Part shown: positions 1 to 8,122 of the stretch, in pieces
How positions within the stretch are numbered: the stretch's first letter is position 1
Layout of the letters: each line of letters begins with the position of its first letter
From: Gallionellaceae bacterium
Lineage (GTDB): Bacteria > Pseudomonadota > Gammaproteobacteria > Burkholderiales > Gallionellaceae
Assembly: GCA_030834965.1 (NCBI GenBank)
Contig: JAUQWW010000008.1
Span: 1-34,051, forward strand
Length of the DNA stretch: 34,051 nucleotides
Direction: 5' to 3'
Program-made: the position numbers and the translations under genes
Notes under the pieces: model-generated
The model's database searches: none
Told to the model about the DNA's origin: nothing
Seen by the model: the letters and a program-made list of their open reading frames with translations, nothing else

Positions 1-84
1 CGCTTCAGAAACAGCTCAACTCAACCCGGAAAGGAGGGAAAAACGAGAAAACTATCCACAACCTGAGTCGTTCAGAGATAAACT

Positions 85-142
85 TAGGGCGGGTCAAAAT
101 TCAATGCAAAACCTGGGTCAGGTTTAAACGCAATTCAACACA
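85..142. mobile_element. Probable terminal end of an IS21-family insertion sequence
   Basis: Two related units lie in tandem, GGGTCAAAATTCAATGC at 91-107 and GGGTCAGGTTTAAACGC at 115-131 (12 of 17 positions equal), followed by AATTCAACACA. Multiple short terminal repeats containing GGGTCA, ending in CA, are typical of the region after istB in IS21-family elements. No transposase reading frame is visible inside the window, so the istA/istB body would lie to the left of position 1 or be lost. The family assignment rests on remembered motif style only. Confidence 0.45.
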
Positions 143-359
143 ACTTGTTGCATCGACCGGTTGAAACCGCAGTCGAGAGCGGACTCTATTGGCTAATCTT
201 ACTGACGGCTGCTTAGGCCGAGTACCAAGCATTGGCCCTGCGCACCCGGAAGGAGCTTCGAACTGGAAGCTGAGAAATGTCTACGAAAGCGGGTGAAGTC
301 CAGAGCACTCGACTCTCGGGGTGTTAAAATGGGCTCAATCAATCCGACAGTTAAAATTG
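143..359. other. Non-coding stretch between the IS-like end and the BFD-like gene
   Basis: No reading frame with recognisable protein character is present on either strand. The sequence (GACCGGTTGAAACCGCAGTC followed by GAGAGCGGACTC) resembles degenerate sequence often found beside insertion sequences and gene ends in beta- and alphaproteobacteria. No clear promoter or terminator is visible. Confidence 0.4.
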
Positions 360-581
360 ATGGAAACGAAACCTGCCTGCTCAGCGGATCAAGTCATGTG
401 TCATTGCAGTGGCACCAAGCAAAGCTACATTCAACGCCTGTTTGACGAGGGTCTGGATATACAGGACATTTCCAGAAGGACGGGTGCGCTTTCCGGCTGT
501 GGCGGTTGTGAATGGAATATTGGGGATTACTTGAAGGAACTTGCCGCACAACGCGCAAGTGGAACGACCATCAATAAGTAG
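360..581 (+). CDS. Small BFD-like [2Fe-2S]-binding protein
   Basis: A protein of 73 residues from the ATG at 360, or 86 from an in-frame GTG at 321; neither has a convincing ribosome binding site. The spacing C-x-C (CHC, residues 14-16 counted from the ATG) followed after about 30 residues by CGGC, with a helix rich in D/I/S between them (LDIQDISRRTGALSGCGGC), is the pattern of bacterioferritin-associated ferredoxin (BFD)-like domains, which bind a [2Fe-2S] cluster through four cysteines. BFD itself passes electrons to bacterioferritin to release stored iron; related domains occur in nitrite reductases and NifU. No bacterioferritin gene is next to it, so the partner is unknown. It stands alone beside an IS-like end, which may mean the locus has been rearranged. 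The domain is seen; the role is inferred. Confidence 0.7.
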   Translation: METKPACSADQVMCHCSGTKQSYIQRLFDEGLDIQDISRRTGALSGCGGCEWNIGDYLKELAAQRASGTTINK

Positions 582-883
582 ATGTGCAGTCATCAGGAGC
601 AGGTGGGGATGGCGGCCAATTGGAGCAGCAATAAGGGGCTAGGCTCGAATTACCTTCCAAGCCGGCGTTCCGATTTTGTCGTTTGTACGCAGTCGCGTTT
701 AGAGAAAGCAGCCGTTCGGGTGATTCTCGCCCCTATGGCTGGTGACGATTCCATACCGGTCGTTGGACCACCTAAATGCCACCGACAGCAAAGGCCGAGG
801 AGCAGACCTTCATCTCTATCGCTATGACTGGCTGTTCATGCCAATTGCGGACGGACGGTGCCGTACAAAATCACACAAAAACA
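582..883. other. Intergenic region without a supported gene
   Basis: About 300 bases between the BFD-like gene and the terminator of the EAL gene. An open frame continues after position 582, but its translation is low in complexity and lacks domain features, a signal sequence or a ribosome binding site. Sequence such as GCAGCCGTTCGGGTGATTCT resembles the degenerate material at 143-320. I see no gene here. Confidence 0.5.
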
Positions 884-958
884 GGAGCAGCCGCCTGCCT
901 CTGTAAACCGGGATAGCTCCCGGGGAGGAGAGAAAATATCAGGCGGCCAACTGCTCAC
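884..958 (-). terminator. Long bulged intrinsic terminator of the sbp-EAL operon
   Basis: On the minus strand GAGCAG and CCGCCTG (separated by a TTGG bulge) pair with CAGGCGG and CTGCTC, followed by CTGTTTTTG. The wide loop contains a perfect inner hairpin (CCGGGA/TCCCGG, 908-913 with 918-923). The left arm of the outer stem overlaps the last codons of the EAL gene. Confidence 0.65.
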
Positions 959-1817
959 CTCGGCAAGACTGCCTGTGCGTATCCGCAGAGAATGCCGGAT
1001 GCCCGGGGTGATAGCCTTGAAGCAACTCGGCTCCAGACTTTCTGGCAATCTCCAGTTGCCTGGCAGTTTCGATGCCTTCGACAGCGACCTGTATGCCTGC
1101 GCTGTGGAGCCTATCCACCAACTGGTGGAAGGAAACGGTCGCACTGCTCGTATGCTCTGCGGTAGCGATCAACGCACCATCCAGCTTGACGATGTCAGGC
1201 TGTAGTTTGAGTACTCTGCGCAAACTATCCGGCTGCAGATTGGTTGTACCGCTCGAACTGGAATAGGCGGCTCCAAAATTGTCTACCGCGATCTTGTAGC
1301 CCAGGCTGCGGTAATTGTTCACCGCTTCCTCCAGGCGCGCTACGTCTTCGACTGCAGATTCCCTGATCTCGATTACCACATGCGAGGTGGGCACCGAGTA
1401 GTAGTGCAATATCTGCTCGAAAGTGCGTCCATGGTCGCTGACACTGGTCAGCAAAAGCGGATGCACATTCAGGAACAGCAGTTCATGCTCAGCGAAGCTG
1501 CGCGCATGATTCAGCATGTGTATGGTGCGCACAAGGCGGTCGAACTGCACCAGCCTGTGCGCCTCCACCGCGTGATTGAAAGCGCCTTCTGGGGTCAGTT
1601 CGCCACGCTCGAAAACGGAGGTGCGCAGCAATGCCTCGCGCCCCGCTACCTTGCCGTCCGCCCGCACCACCGTCTGAAAGGCGCTGGACAGGCTCATCCC
1701 CATGAAACCGCACACCAACCCCTGTTGCCTTGTATCGATCAAGTCGTACTCGTCGAGATCGATGAACAGGTTGTTCTTCAGCAATAGCTTGAGGTAAAGG
1801 TACTGTTGGTGTGCCAT
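939..1817 (-). CDS. EAL-domain protein with altered catalytic loop
   Basis: A soluble protein of 292 residues made almost entirely of one EAL domain, the family of cyclic-di-GMP phosphodiesterases. Visible landmarks are the EAL motif (residues 61-63), the NVHP asparagine (117), Glu150 in VVIEIRES, Lys211 in DIVKLD, Glu247 in VAVEGIE and QGY (268-270). The usual DDFGTGYSS loop reads DNFGAAYSS (179-187), so the second metal-binding aspartate is asparagine, and about ten extra residues follow it. This suggests weak or absent hydrolysis and perhaps a c-di-GMP binding or protein-interaction role; that is inference. The start is fixed by a GGAG ribosome binding site before the ATG at 1817. It begins only 8 bases after the sbp stop, so the two are surely cotranscribed. 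There is no signal peptide or membrane segment. A link between sulfate supply and c-di-GMP is suggested only by the operon. Confidence 0.85.
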   Translation of the reverse strand: MAHQQYLYLKLLLKNNLFIDLDEYDLIDTRQQGLVCGFMGMSLSSAFQTVVRADGKVAGREALLRTSVFERGELTPEGAFNHAVEAHRLVQFDRLVRTIHMLNHARSFAEHELLFLNVHPLLLTSVSDHGRTFEQILHYYSVPTSHVVIEIRESAVEDVARLEEAVNNYRSLGYKIAVDNFGAAYSSSSGTTNLQPDSLRRVLKLQPDIVKLDGALIATAEHTSSATVSFHQLVDRLHSAGIQVAVEGIETARQLEIARKSGAELLQGYHPGHPAFSADTHRQSCRGEQLAA

Positions 1818-1825
1818 GGCCGCTC

Positions 1826-2836
1826 CTATTTCTTGCTGTAGATTTGATCAAACACGCCGCCATCGGCGAAGTGTTCCTTCTGCGCCTTCGCCCAGCCGCC
1901 GAACACCTTGTCGATGGTAATCAGCTCAATCTTTGGGAACTGCTTTGCATACTTGGCTGATACCGTGGCATCGGTCGGGCGGTAGTAGTTTTTTGCCGCG
2001 ATCTCCTGGCCTTCCGGTGAATATAAATATTGCAGGTACGCTTCCGCCACCTTGCGCGTGCCGCGCTTGTCCACGTTCCTGTCCACCACGGTTATCGGCG
2101 GCTCAGCCAGGATGCTCAGGCTGGGAACGATGATATCGAACTTGTCCGGCCCGAGCTCCTTCACCGCTAGAAACGCTTCATTTTCCCAAGCCAGCAGCAC
2201 GTCGCCGATGCCGCGCTCGACGAAAGTCGTAGTGGAGCCGCGTGCGCCGGAATCCAGCACCGGCACGTTGGCAAACAGCCTGGCGACGAATTCTTTCGCC
2301 TTGGCTTCATCCCCTTTGTTTTGCTTCAGCGCATAGCCCCAGGCAGCCAGGTAATTCCAGCGCGCACCGCCAGAAGTCTTAGGATTTGGCGTAATCACCG
2401 ACACGCCTGACTTGACCAGGTCGCCCCAATCCTTGATGCCTTTCGGGTTGCCTTTACGCACCAGGAAGACGATGGTAGAGGTGTAGGGTGAACTGTTGTG
2501 CTGCAATCTGGACTGCCAGTTTGCCGGGATAAGATTGGCTTTGTCGTGTAAGGAATCGACATCGTAGGCCAGCGCCAGTGTCGCCACATCTGCTTCCAGG
2601 CCGTCAATGACGGCACGTGCCTGTTTACCGGAGCCGCCGTGCGACTGCTTTACGGTAACGGTGTCACCTGATTTAGCTTGCCAGTGCTTGGCAAAAGCCG
2701 CATTGAAATCCTGATACAGTTCACGTGTAGGATCGTATGAAACGTTCAGCAGGATCACCTCGCGCGCCACCGCAGCGTGTGCAAACAGTCCGGATAACAC
2801 TGCTGCAGCCAACAGCTTTTGATAAGTCTTTTTCAT
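1826..2836 (-). CDS. sbp: Periplasmic sulfate-binding protein Sbp
   Basis: A 336-residue extracytoplasmic solute-binding protein of the sulfate/thiosulfate ABC importer family. A typical signal peptide (MKKTYQK, hydrophobic core, cleavage near AVA-REV, about residue 24) sends it to the periplasm. Family hallmarks are [41 protein letters not shown] and [20 protein letters not shown], which line the sulfate site in Sbp/CysP proteins. The length is normal. A very strong AAGGAGG site precedes the ATG at 2836. The permease and ATPase genes (cysT, cysW, cysA) are not beside it, so it must work with components encoded elsewhere. It is first in an operon with the EAL gene. A palindrome upstream of the -35 element suggests activation by a LysR-type regulator such as CysB, which controls sulfate uptake in proteobacteria; that regulator assignment is inference. 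Confidence 0.95.
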   Translation of the reverse strand: MKKTYQKLLAAAVLSGLFAHAAVAREVILLNVSYDPTRELYQDFNAAFAKHWQAKSGDTVTVKQSHGGSGKQARAVIDGLEADVATLALAYDVDSLHDKANLIPANWQSRLQHNSSPYTSTIVFLVRKGNPKGIKDWGDLVKSGVSVITPNPKTSGGARWNYLAAWGYALKQNKGDEAKAKEFVARLFANVPVLDSGARGSTTTFVERGIGDVLLAWENEAFLAVKELGPDKFDIIVPSLSILAEPPITVVDRNVDKRGTRKVAEAYLQYLYSPEGQEIAAKNYYRPTDATVSAKYAKQFPKIELITIDKVFGGWAKAQKEHFADGGVFDQIYSKK

Positions 2837-2871
2837 ATATCCTCCTTGGAAAAAATGTAATGACGGAGGGC

Positions 2872-2938
2872 ACTATAGGAAAATTACCTTATTCCGTGAA
2901 CTGATATATATTCATTTCTTTATATGAAAAATGAATAT
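2872..2938 (-). promoter_or_regulatory. sbp promoter with upstream 10-bp inverted repeat
   Basis: On the minus strand TTCACG (2900-2895) and TATAGT (2877-2872) are 17 bases apart and would start transcription near 2865. Upstream, ATATTCATTT (2908-2917) and AAATGAATAT (2929-2938) form a perfect 10-bp inverted repeat with an 11-base spacer, about 43-73 bases before the start. That is where LysR-type activators such as CysB bind. The factor itself is not shown by the sequence. Confidence 0.55.
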
Positions 2939-2950
2939 CATAAAAATAAA

Positions 2951-2984
2951 AACCCCGCCCGGGCTTAAGCCGGGGCGGGGGTTT
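2951..2984 (-). terminator. Intrinsic terminator after the comEA-like gene
   Basis: A GC-rich hairpin of about 13 bp (CCCCGCCCGGGCTT with AAGCCGGGGCGGGG, one mismatch). On the minus strand it is followed by a T-rich tract (TTTTTATTTTTA), and it lies 17 bases after the comEA-like stop codon. Confidence 0.85.
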
Positions 2985-3000
2985 ATTAGCCGTGCCAGAA

Positions 3001-3450
3001 TTATTTTTTGTCTGCTTTAACTGCTTTAGCGTCCTTTTTATCCGCTGTGGCTTTGGCTTCCATCTTGGCAGCTTTATCTTCCTTCATAGATTCGACCTTG
3101 GCAGGTTTGCTTTCAACCTTTGCGGCCTCAGGTTTCTTCTCAACTTTCGCAGCATCAGGCTTTGCTCCCACTTTCTTTTCTGCCTTGGCAGGAGCAGCAC
3201 CGTTCACGGTCAACTCGGAACGCATTTTCGCAACCGTCTTGTCGCCGAAGCCGCTGACGTTACTCAGTTCATCCACGCTCTTGAACGGGCCGTTCTTCTT
3301 GCGGTAATCAATGATGGCTTGCGCCTTCGCCGGGCCGATGCCCTTCACGGCATCCAGCTCTTCCTTGGTGGCCATGTTCAGGTTCACGGTGGCCTGCGCC
3401 ATCCCGGTCAAAACAAAAAATGCGACAATCGTCAGCAGCAACTTTTTCAT
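3001..3450 (-). CDS. ComEA-like exported helix-hairpin-helix protein with Lys/Ala-rich tail
   Basis: A 149-residue protein with a signal peptide (residues 1-20, cleavage near AQA-TVN), then a ComEA-type DNA-binding domain with two helix-hairpin-helix motifs (VKGIGPAKAQAII and VSGFGDKTVAKM, about residues 22-80). From about residue 85 to the end, some 65 residues consist mostly of Lys, Ala, Glu and Pro in irregular repeats (AAKVEKKPEAAKVESKPAKV). ComEA binds incoming double-stranded DNA in the periplasm during natural transformation. Most proteobacterial single-domain ComEA proteins are near 90-110 residues, so the histone-H1-like tail is an extension that may add non-specific DNA or envelope binding (inference). 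A GGGGGAAACACG ribosome binding region precedes the ATG at 3450. It is a single-gene unit with its own terminator. Confidence 0.85.
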   Translation of the reverse strand: MKKLLLTIVAFFVLTGMAQATVNLNMATKEELDAVKGIGPAKAQAIIDYRKKNGPFKSVDELSNVSGFGDKTVAKMRSELTVNGAAPAKAEKKVGAKPDAAKVEKKPEAAKVESKPAKVESMKEDKAAKMEAKATADKKDAKAVKADKK

Positions 3451-3470
3451 CGTGTTTCCCCCTTAAGTAT

Positions 3471-3488
3471 GAACGGCACGTGCCGTTC
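3471..3488. promoter_or_regulatory. Perfect 18-bp palindrome upstream of the comEA-like gene
   Basis: GAACGGCACGTGCCGTTC reads the same on both strands. It lies between the hldD stop and the comEA-like start, overlapping the place where that gene's promoter should be (a CATACT -10-like element follows on the minus strand). There is no T tract directly after it, so an operator is more likely than a terminator for hldD, but the latter is not excluded. Confidence 0.45.
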
Positions 3489-3511
3489 GGCTATAAACGA
3501 ATCGCGCCGGC

Positions 3512-4510
3512 TTAAGCTGACGGGCCCAGCAAATAAGTCACGTAACGCGCCACACCCTGCTCCACCGTAAGAAATGGCTCGTCATATCCTGCCTTGTGCA
3601 ACGCCTTCATGTCGGCCTGGGTGTAGCTCTGGTACTTTCCTTTGAGTTGCTCGGGGAACGGAATGTAACGCAGCAGTTCCTGCCGCCGCATTTCATCCAG
3701 CGTCAGCGCAGTCTCGCCCTGGCTGGCACGCAGTGTGTTGATGGTGGCGACCGCCACGTCGTTGAAGCTTTGCGCCTGCCCGGTACCAAGATTGAAGATG
3801 CCCGACGTGCCGGGATGTTCGAGGAAATGCATGTTGACCTTGACCACGTCTTCGACTGAAACGAAATCGCGCAATTGCGCGCCATTCGCATAACCGTCAC
3901 ATCCCTCGAACAGCTTTACATGCCCATCGGCGCGATACTGATTGAAGAAGTGATAAGCCACGGACGCCATGCGCCCCTTGTGCGCTTCGCGCGGGCCGTA
4001 GACGTTAAAGTAGCGCAGGCCGACAATCTGTGCGCTGCGCTTGTGCCAGCGGCGGCGTACGATCTGGTCGAACAGAAATTTGGAATAGGCATAAACATTG
4101 AGCGGCGATTCGTACTCGCGGCTTTCCGTGAACCTCGGCCCGGCGCCATATACCGAGGCGGATGAGGCGTACAGAAACGGTATCTCCTCGTTCTGGCAGT
4201 AGTTGAGCAGCTCCAGAGAATAGCGGTAGTTGTTCTGCATCATGTAGCGGCCATCGCTCTCCATGGTGTCAGAACATGCCCCTTGGTGCAGCACGGCAGC
4301 GACCAGGCCATCGAAGAATCCTCCCTCCAGCTTGCCGAGAAAATCCTCCTTATCCATGTAATCGGCGATGTCGCAATCCACCAGATTGCTGAACTTTCCG
4401 GCGTGCTTGAGATTGTCCACTGCGATGATGTTGCTCTCGCCGCGCTCATTCAGGGCCTTCACCAGATTGGAGCCGATAAATCCGGCTGCGCCGGTAACGA
4501 TGTAGTACAT
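3512..4510 (-). CDS. hldD: ADP-L-glycero-D-manno-heptose 6-epimerase
   Basis: A 332-residue extended short-chain dehydrogenase that epimerises ADP-D-glycero-D-manno-heptose to the L-glycero form, the last step in making the heptose donor for the LPS inner core. The NADP-binding GAAGFIG motif (residues 7-13), the Tyr140-x3-Lys144 catalytic pair (NVYAYSKF) and the nearby ASSASVYG serines are visible, along with the HldD-specific [15 protein letters not shown] and [11 protein letters not shown]. The length is typical of the family. A GGGAG ribosome binding site lies before the ATG at 4510. It follows hldA by 52 bases and ends the lapA-lapB-pyrF-hldA-hldD series; waaF at 32848 uses its product. 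Confidence 0.97.
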   Translation of the reverse strand: MYYIVTGAAGFIGSNLVKALNERGESNIIAVDNLKHAGKFSNLVDCDIADYMDKEDFLGKLEGGFFDGLVAAVLHQGACSDTMESDGRYMMQNNYRYSLELLNYCQNEEIPFLYASSASVYGAGPRFTESREYESPLNVYAYSKFLFDQIVRRRWHKRSAQIVGLRYFNVYGPREAHKGRMASVAYHFFNQYRADGHVKLFEGCDGYANGAQLRDFVSVEDVVKVNMHFLEHPGTSGIFNLGTGQAQSFNDVAVATINTLRASQGETALTLDEMRRQELLRYIPFPEQLKGKYQSYTQADMKALHKAGYDEPFLTVEQGVARYVTYLLGPSA

Positions 4511-4532
4511 GTTTTCTCCCTAGAACAGGATC

Positions 4533-4576
4533 GAGGATTGAGGTAATAACTGGACAGCGTACTTTACTCAATCCTC
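4533..4576. repeat. 10-bp inverted repeat between hldA and hldD
   Basis: GAGGATTGAG (4533-4542) and CTCAATCCTC (4567-4576) are perfect reverse complements with a 24-base loop; TTCAATCCTG just after repeats the core. It fills most of the hldA-hldD gap and would form an mRNA hairpin. Its role is unknown; no T tract follows on the minus strand. Confidence 0.45.
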
Positions 4577-4581
4577 ACCAT

Positions 4582-5529
4582 TCAATCCTGGCTTTTTATA
4601 TCCTGAATAATTTCATCCCGACTTACCACCGCCGTGCCCAGTTTGCCAACCACGATGCCCGCTGCACGGTTTGCGATGCGCACCGCGAACGGCAAATCCG
4701 CGCCACTCGCCAGCATCACTGCCAGCGTGGCAATCACTGTGTCGCCGGCGCCGCTCACATCGAATACTTCGCGCGATTGCGCCGGCTCGTGCAGAGCCTC
4801 GTGCGCCCGATACAAACTCATGCCTTCTTCGCTGCGCGTCACCAGCAAGGCATCGAGCTGCAGTTCTGTGCGCAGCTTTTCTGCTTTCGCATTGAGCTCG
4901 GCTTCATTCTTCCAACTGCCCGCCACTTCCCGAAACTCACTGCGGTTCGGTGTCAGCAAAGTCGCGCCGCTATAGCGCGCGTAGTCCTCACCCTTAGGGT
5001 CAACCAGAACCGGCTTGCCTGCTGTGCGCGCCAGCCGGATCATTTCGGCGATATGCGCCAGTCCGCCCTTGCCGTAATCCGACAGCACGACCACATCGGC
5101 ATCCGGCAGCTTGGCGCGAAAATCCGCGAGCTTGGCATGCAACACTTCATGGCTGGGCTGCGTCTCAAAATCGATGCGCAACAGCTGCTGCTGGCGCGCA
5201 ATGGCGCGCAGCTTGATGGTGGTGGAAATCGTGTTGTCGCGGTGCAGCAAGGCGTTCACCTTGCTCTGCCCCGCCAGTAACTTCTCCAGACAGCCACCCG
5301 CCTCGTCATCCCCCACCACGGACAGCAAGGTACAGTGCGCTCCCAGCGAAGCCACGTTGCGCGTCACGTTGGCTGCGCCGCCGGGGCGCTCCTCGACGCG
5401 CTCAACCTTGAGCACCGGTACCGGTGCTTCCGGCGAAATGCGCGAGACATCGCCAAACCAGTAGCGGTCCAGCATCACATCGCCCACTACCAGCACGCGC
5501 GCGTGCTCAAATGACGGCAGTTGGTTCAT
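4582..5529 (-). CDS. hldA: D-glycero-beta-D-manno-heptose-7-phosphate kinase (single-domain HldE/RfaE1)
   Basis: A 315-residue PfkB/ribokinase-family kinase that phosphorylates D-glycero-D-manno-heptose 7-phosphate at C1 in ADP-heptose synthesis. Evidence is the N-terminal [20 protein letters not shown], the GGAAN motif (51-55) and the C-terminal DVSGAGDT anion-hole motif with catalytic Asp263. Enterobacterial HldE carries a second, adenylyltransferase domain of about 150 residues; this protein ends after the kinase domain, so a separate hldC/rfaE2 must exist elsewhere. The ATG at 5529 overlaps the pyrF stop by 4 bases, so the pair is translationally coupled. Databases often call such proteins rfaE1 or hldE domain I. 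Confidence 0.93.
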   Translation of the reverse strand: MNQLPSFEHARVLVVGDVMLDRYWFGDVSRISPEAPVPVLKVERVEERPGGAANVTRNVASLGAHCTLLSVVGDDEAGGCLEKLLAGQSKVNALLHRDNTISTTIKLRAIARQQQLLRIDFETQPSHEVLHAKLADFRAKLPDADVVVLSDYGKGGLAHIAEMIRLARTAGKPVLVDPKGEDYARYSGATLLTPNRSEFREVAGSWKNEAELNAKAEKLRTELQLDALLVTRSEEGMSLYRAHEALHEPAQSREVFDVSGAGDTVIATLAVMLASGADLPFAVRIANRAAGIVVGKLGTAVVSRDEIIQDIKSQD

Positions 5530-6227
5530 TCCAGCCCCTCAATTTCCTTGTGAATATTTTGCAGTGCCTGCAACGGATCGGCTGCCTTGGTGATCGGGCG
5601 GCCGATGACCAGATAGCTGGAACCATACTCCAGTGCGGCACGCGGCGTCATGATGCGCGATTGGTCGTCGGCAGCAGAATCCGCCGGGCGTATGCCCGGC
5701 GTGACCAGACAGAATTCCTGTTGCAGGCGCTGGCGCAGCATGGGCGCTTCCTGCGCCGAACACACCACACCATCGAGCCCGCTATCGCGCGCAAGCGTGG
5801 CCAAGCGCAGCACCATTTCGGCCGGCGTTTCCGTCACTCCAATTTCAGCCAGATCCTCTCGCGCCATGCTGGTCAGTACAGTCACGGCGATCAGCTTCGG
5901 TGGCCGCGCGGCCTGCGCCACCGCATCGCGCGCCGCCTCCATCATCTTGCGCCCGCCCAGCGCATGCACGTTCACCATCCACACACCCAGCGCAGCGGCA
6001 GCCTTGCATGCCTGCGCCGTGGTGTTGGGAATGTCGTGAAATTTCAGGTCAAGAAATACCTGGAAGCCGCGCTGCATAAGCTGCTCGACCAGTTGCGGGC
6101 CGGCGCTGGTGAACAGCTCCTTTCCTACTTTGAGGCGACACAACGCCGGCTCGAGGCGTGCCACCAGCGCCAGCGCAGACTGCGCATCAGGGTAATCGAG
6201 CGCGACTATGATTTTCTGATCTGTCAT
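5526..6227 (-). CDS. pyrF: Orotidine 5'-phosphate decarboxylase
   Basis: A 233-residue TIM-barrel enzyme for the last step of UMP synthesis, decarboxylating OMP to UMP. The catalytic array is complete: Asp11 and Lys33 ([13 protein letters not shown]), then [10 protein letters not shown] with Asp60, Lys62 and Asp65, and the C-terminal phosphate-binding TPGIR and VIGRPI. The length is normal. It overlaps lapB by 4 bases at its start and hldA by 4 bases at its end, so the lapB-pyrF-hldA block is translated as a coupled unit. This neighbourhood of lapAB-pyrF is widespread in proteobacteria. Confidence 0.97.
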   Translation of the reverse strand: MTDQKIIVALDYPDAQSALALVARLEPALCRLKVGKELFTSAGPQLVEQLMQRGFQVFLDLKFHDIPNTTAQACKAAAALGVWMVNVHALGGRKMMEAARDAVAQAARPPKLIAVTVLTSMAREDLAEIGVTETPAEMVLRLATLARDSGLDGVVCSAQEAPMLRQRLQQEFCLVTPGIRPADSAADDQSRIMTPRAALEYGSSYLVIGRPITKAADPLQALQNIHKEIEGLE

Positions 6228-7399
6228 ACAGTCAATCCGTCCTCTTCACCTCTTCGCGGCGAATAAGTTTCCCAGCCGTGGCAGGCCGGGCAATGCCAGT
6301 AGAACTGGCGCGCCTTGAATCCGCAATTGGCGCAGCGGTACATTGCCAGCGAACGCGTGCGTTGGTGCACCAGATTCCTCACCAATTCCACATCGGCACG
6401 GTTATCTGCCGACACTTCCAGCAGACGTGCTTCGAGCAGCTTGTCCAGTCCAAGCAGAGTCGGGTTGCGCTGCAACTCATCGCGCACCAGTTTATATGCG
6501 GCCTCTGTGCCATCGCGTTGCAGAATGGCATTAAACAGCACATTCATCAAATCCAGCGAGGCGTATTTGGCCTGATATCCTTGCAGCAAGGCGATCCCCT
6601 CATCCATGCGCCCGGACAGGCGGCAGGCATCCAGCATGCGTTCCGCCACCAACGGCAGATACTGCGGATTCTGCTGTTCGATACGCTTCCAGATTTCGAT
6701 GGCCTGCGCGTGCTGCTGCGCCGCACTCTCCAAATCTCCCAGCATCATGGTGGCGCGCACCGCCTGCGGATTGGCGTCCAGAGCGCGCTCCAGATAGTGA
6801 CGCACAGTGTCCATCCGCTTGCGTGCAATCTCGGAGGCAGCCAATTCACAATAGAAAAAAGCCACTTCCTTGTCATGTGCCTGGCCGGAGATCGCGCTCA
6901 GTCGTTGTGCCACGTCTATCGCCTTGAGCCAATCCTTTTCCTTCTGGTACAGCTCAAGCAGAAAATCCAGGGCGGGCTTGGCATAGGGTGTGGTTTGCAA
7001 CTCCTGGAACAGCGCCTCGGCGCGGTCCAGTATGCCCGCCTTGAGATAATCCTGCGCCAATTCAAACAATGCCTGCTGGCGTTTATCTTTGTCCAGGTCG
7101 GTGCGATCAACCAGATTCTGGTGCATGCGCAGCGCGCGATCGACTTCGCCGCGGCGACGAAACAAGCTGCCCAGCGCAAAGTGCAGCTCTATTGTTTGCG
7201 GGTCGACCTTGACCACCTCGATGAATGCCTCAATCGCCTTGTCCTGTTGCTCGTTGAGCAGGAAGTTCAGCCCCTGAAAATAGGAGCGCGGCAGCGCGCT
7301 GGATTCAGACAACAGCTGTTTGATGTCTATGCGCGCAGCCAGCCAGCCCATGCCGAAAAACAGCGGGAAGACCAGCAGCATCCATGGTTCAAATTCCAT
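6224..7399 (-). CDS. lapB: Lipopolysaccharide assembly protein LapB (YciM)
   Basis: A 391-residue inner-membrane TPR protein with one N-terminal membrane helix (residues 5-22), a long array of tetratricopeptide repeats facing the cytoplasm, and a C-terminal rubredoxin-like metal site with Cys356/Cys359 (CANC) and Cys370/Cys373 (CPAC). In Escherichia coli LapB works with FtsH to degrade LpxC and so sets the LPS level; loss makes LpxC accumulate. All parts and the length fit the family. It lies 15 bases after lapA and overlaps pyrF. Sharing an operon with hldA and hldD ties LPS quantity control to core-sugar synthesis. Confidence 0.95.
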   Translation of the reverse strand: MEFEPWMLLVFPLFFGMGWLAARIDIKQLLSESSALPRSYFQGLNFLLNEQQDKAIEAFIEVVKVDPQTIELHFALGSLFRRRGEVDRALRMHQNLVDRTDLDKDKRQQALFELAQDYLKAGILDRAEALFQELQTTPYAKPALDFLLELYQKEKDWLKAIDVAQRLSAISGQAHDKEVAFFYCELAASEIARKRMDTVRHYLERALDANPQAVRATMMLGDLESAAQQHAQAIEIWKRIEQQNPQYLPLVAERMLDACRLSGRMDEGIALLQGYQAKYASLDLMNVLFNAILQRDGTEAAYKLVRDELQRNPTLLGLDKLLEARLLEVSADNRADVELVRNLVHQRTRSLAMYRCANCGFKARQFYWHCPACHGWETYSPRRGEEDGLTV

Positions 7400-7414
7400 A
7401 AACGGGGAGATGAC

Positions 7415-7711
7415 TCAAGAAGGTTGCATGGGGAATTGTTCCGTATCGCCGGCACCGGCAAGCTTGCTTTTCAGGCGCAACTCCCGATTGAGCGCGGCAA
7501 TTTCCTTGCGCTGCCTGAAAACATTGCCGAGCAAGGCAAGCATGCCCACGCCCACGCCCACGGCAAAAAATAGCAGCAGGATAACCACCAGCGAAGCCTG
7601 CCATTCGTAGCCGAGAAAATAGCGCAGCACGACAGGCTGGTCGTTCTTCACTGCGAAGCCGAGCAATATTAAAAATATGACAATACGCAATAGCCAAGTC
7701 AGATAGCGCAT
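7415..7711 (-). CDS. lapA: LapA-domain membrane protein
   Basis: A 98-residue protein with two membrane helices (about residues 4-21 and 39-60), and a short cytoplasmic tail with a coiled-coil-like stretch (RQRKEIAALNRELRLKSKL). The motif AVKNDQPVVLRYFLG between the helices is typical of the LapA/DUF1049 family. LapA partners LapB in LPS assembly control. It is the first gene of the lapA-lapB-pyrF-hldA-hldD transcript, with an extended -10 promoter just upstream. Confidence 0.93.
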   Translation of the reverse strand: MRYLTWLLRIVIFLILLGFAVKNDQPVVLRYFLGYEWQASLVVILLLFFAVGVGVGMLALLGNVFRQRKEIAALNRELRLKSKLAGAGDTEQFPMQPS

Positions 7712-7737
7712 GATTCACCCGAAGAAATTTCGCTGCA

Positions 7738-7746
7738 ACAATAGCA
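7738..7746 (-). promoter_or_regulatory. Extended -10 promoter of the lapA operon
   Basis: On the minus strand TGCTATTGT (7746-7738) is a good extended -10 element. It would start transcription near 7731, some 20 bases before the lapA ATG. No clear -35 is seen. It lies just after the ihfB terminator, so the lap operon has its own start. Confidence 0.55.
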
Positions 7747-7755
7747 TGGATGGGC

Positions 7756-7792
7756 AAAAAATTGGCGGCACCATCTTGCGACAGGCCGCCAA
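7756..7792 (-). terminator. Intrinsic terminator of the rpsA-ihfB operon
   Basis: A perfect 8-bp stem, TTGGCGGC with GCCGCCAA (7762-7769 and 7785-7792), is followed on the minus strand by six T residues. It lies 31 bases after the ihfB stop. Confidence 0.9.
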
Positions 7793-7823
7793 CTTACTCA
7801 CTTCGGAACAACTCTGCGGAAGA

Positions 7824-8111
7824 TCAGGAGGATGGGTAATCGACCCGCTCACGCAGCTCCTTGCCTGCCTTGAAATGCGGCACGTACTTGGCCGGCACCT
7901 GTACCTTTTCGCCAGACTTGGGATTGCGCCCGGTCCGCGGCGGACGATAGTTCAGTGCGAAGCTGCCGAAACCGCGGATTTCAATGCGCCCACCGTGCGC
8001 CAATGTTGCCGCCATCGTGTCCAGAATCACCTTGACTGCCAACTCGGCATCCTTGGCCAGCAGTTGCGGATAGCGCTCCGCCAGTTTGGCAATAAGATCA
8101 GAACGGGTCAT
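7824..8111 (-). CDS. ihfB: Integration host factor subunit beta
   Basis: A 95-residue DNA-bending protein of the HU/IHF family, the beta subunit of the IHF heterodimer, which compacts DNA and assists site-specific recombination and transcription. The start [11 protein letters not shown], the [11 protein letters not shown] core and the arm [15 protein letters not shown] with intercalating Pro64 are diagnostic of IhfB. It starts 11 bases after the rpsA stop; rpsA-ihfB is a conserved pair in proteobacteria. A terminator follows. Confidence 0.97.
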   Translation of the reverse strand: MTRSDLIAKLAERYPQLLAKDAELAVKVILDTMAATLAHGGRIEIRGFGSFALNYRPPRTGRNPKSGEKVQVPAKYVPHFKAGKELRERVDYPSS

Positions 8112-8122
8112 TTCATTATCCC

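Noticed and set aside
582-827. Frame following the BFD-like gene
   Set aside because: Starts right after the stop with no ribosome binding site and has no protein-like features.
6278-7573. Open frame of 431 codons opposite lapB/lapA
   Set aside because: His/Gln-rich shadow; LapB and LapA with their membrane helices and Cys site are on the minus strand.
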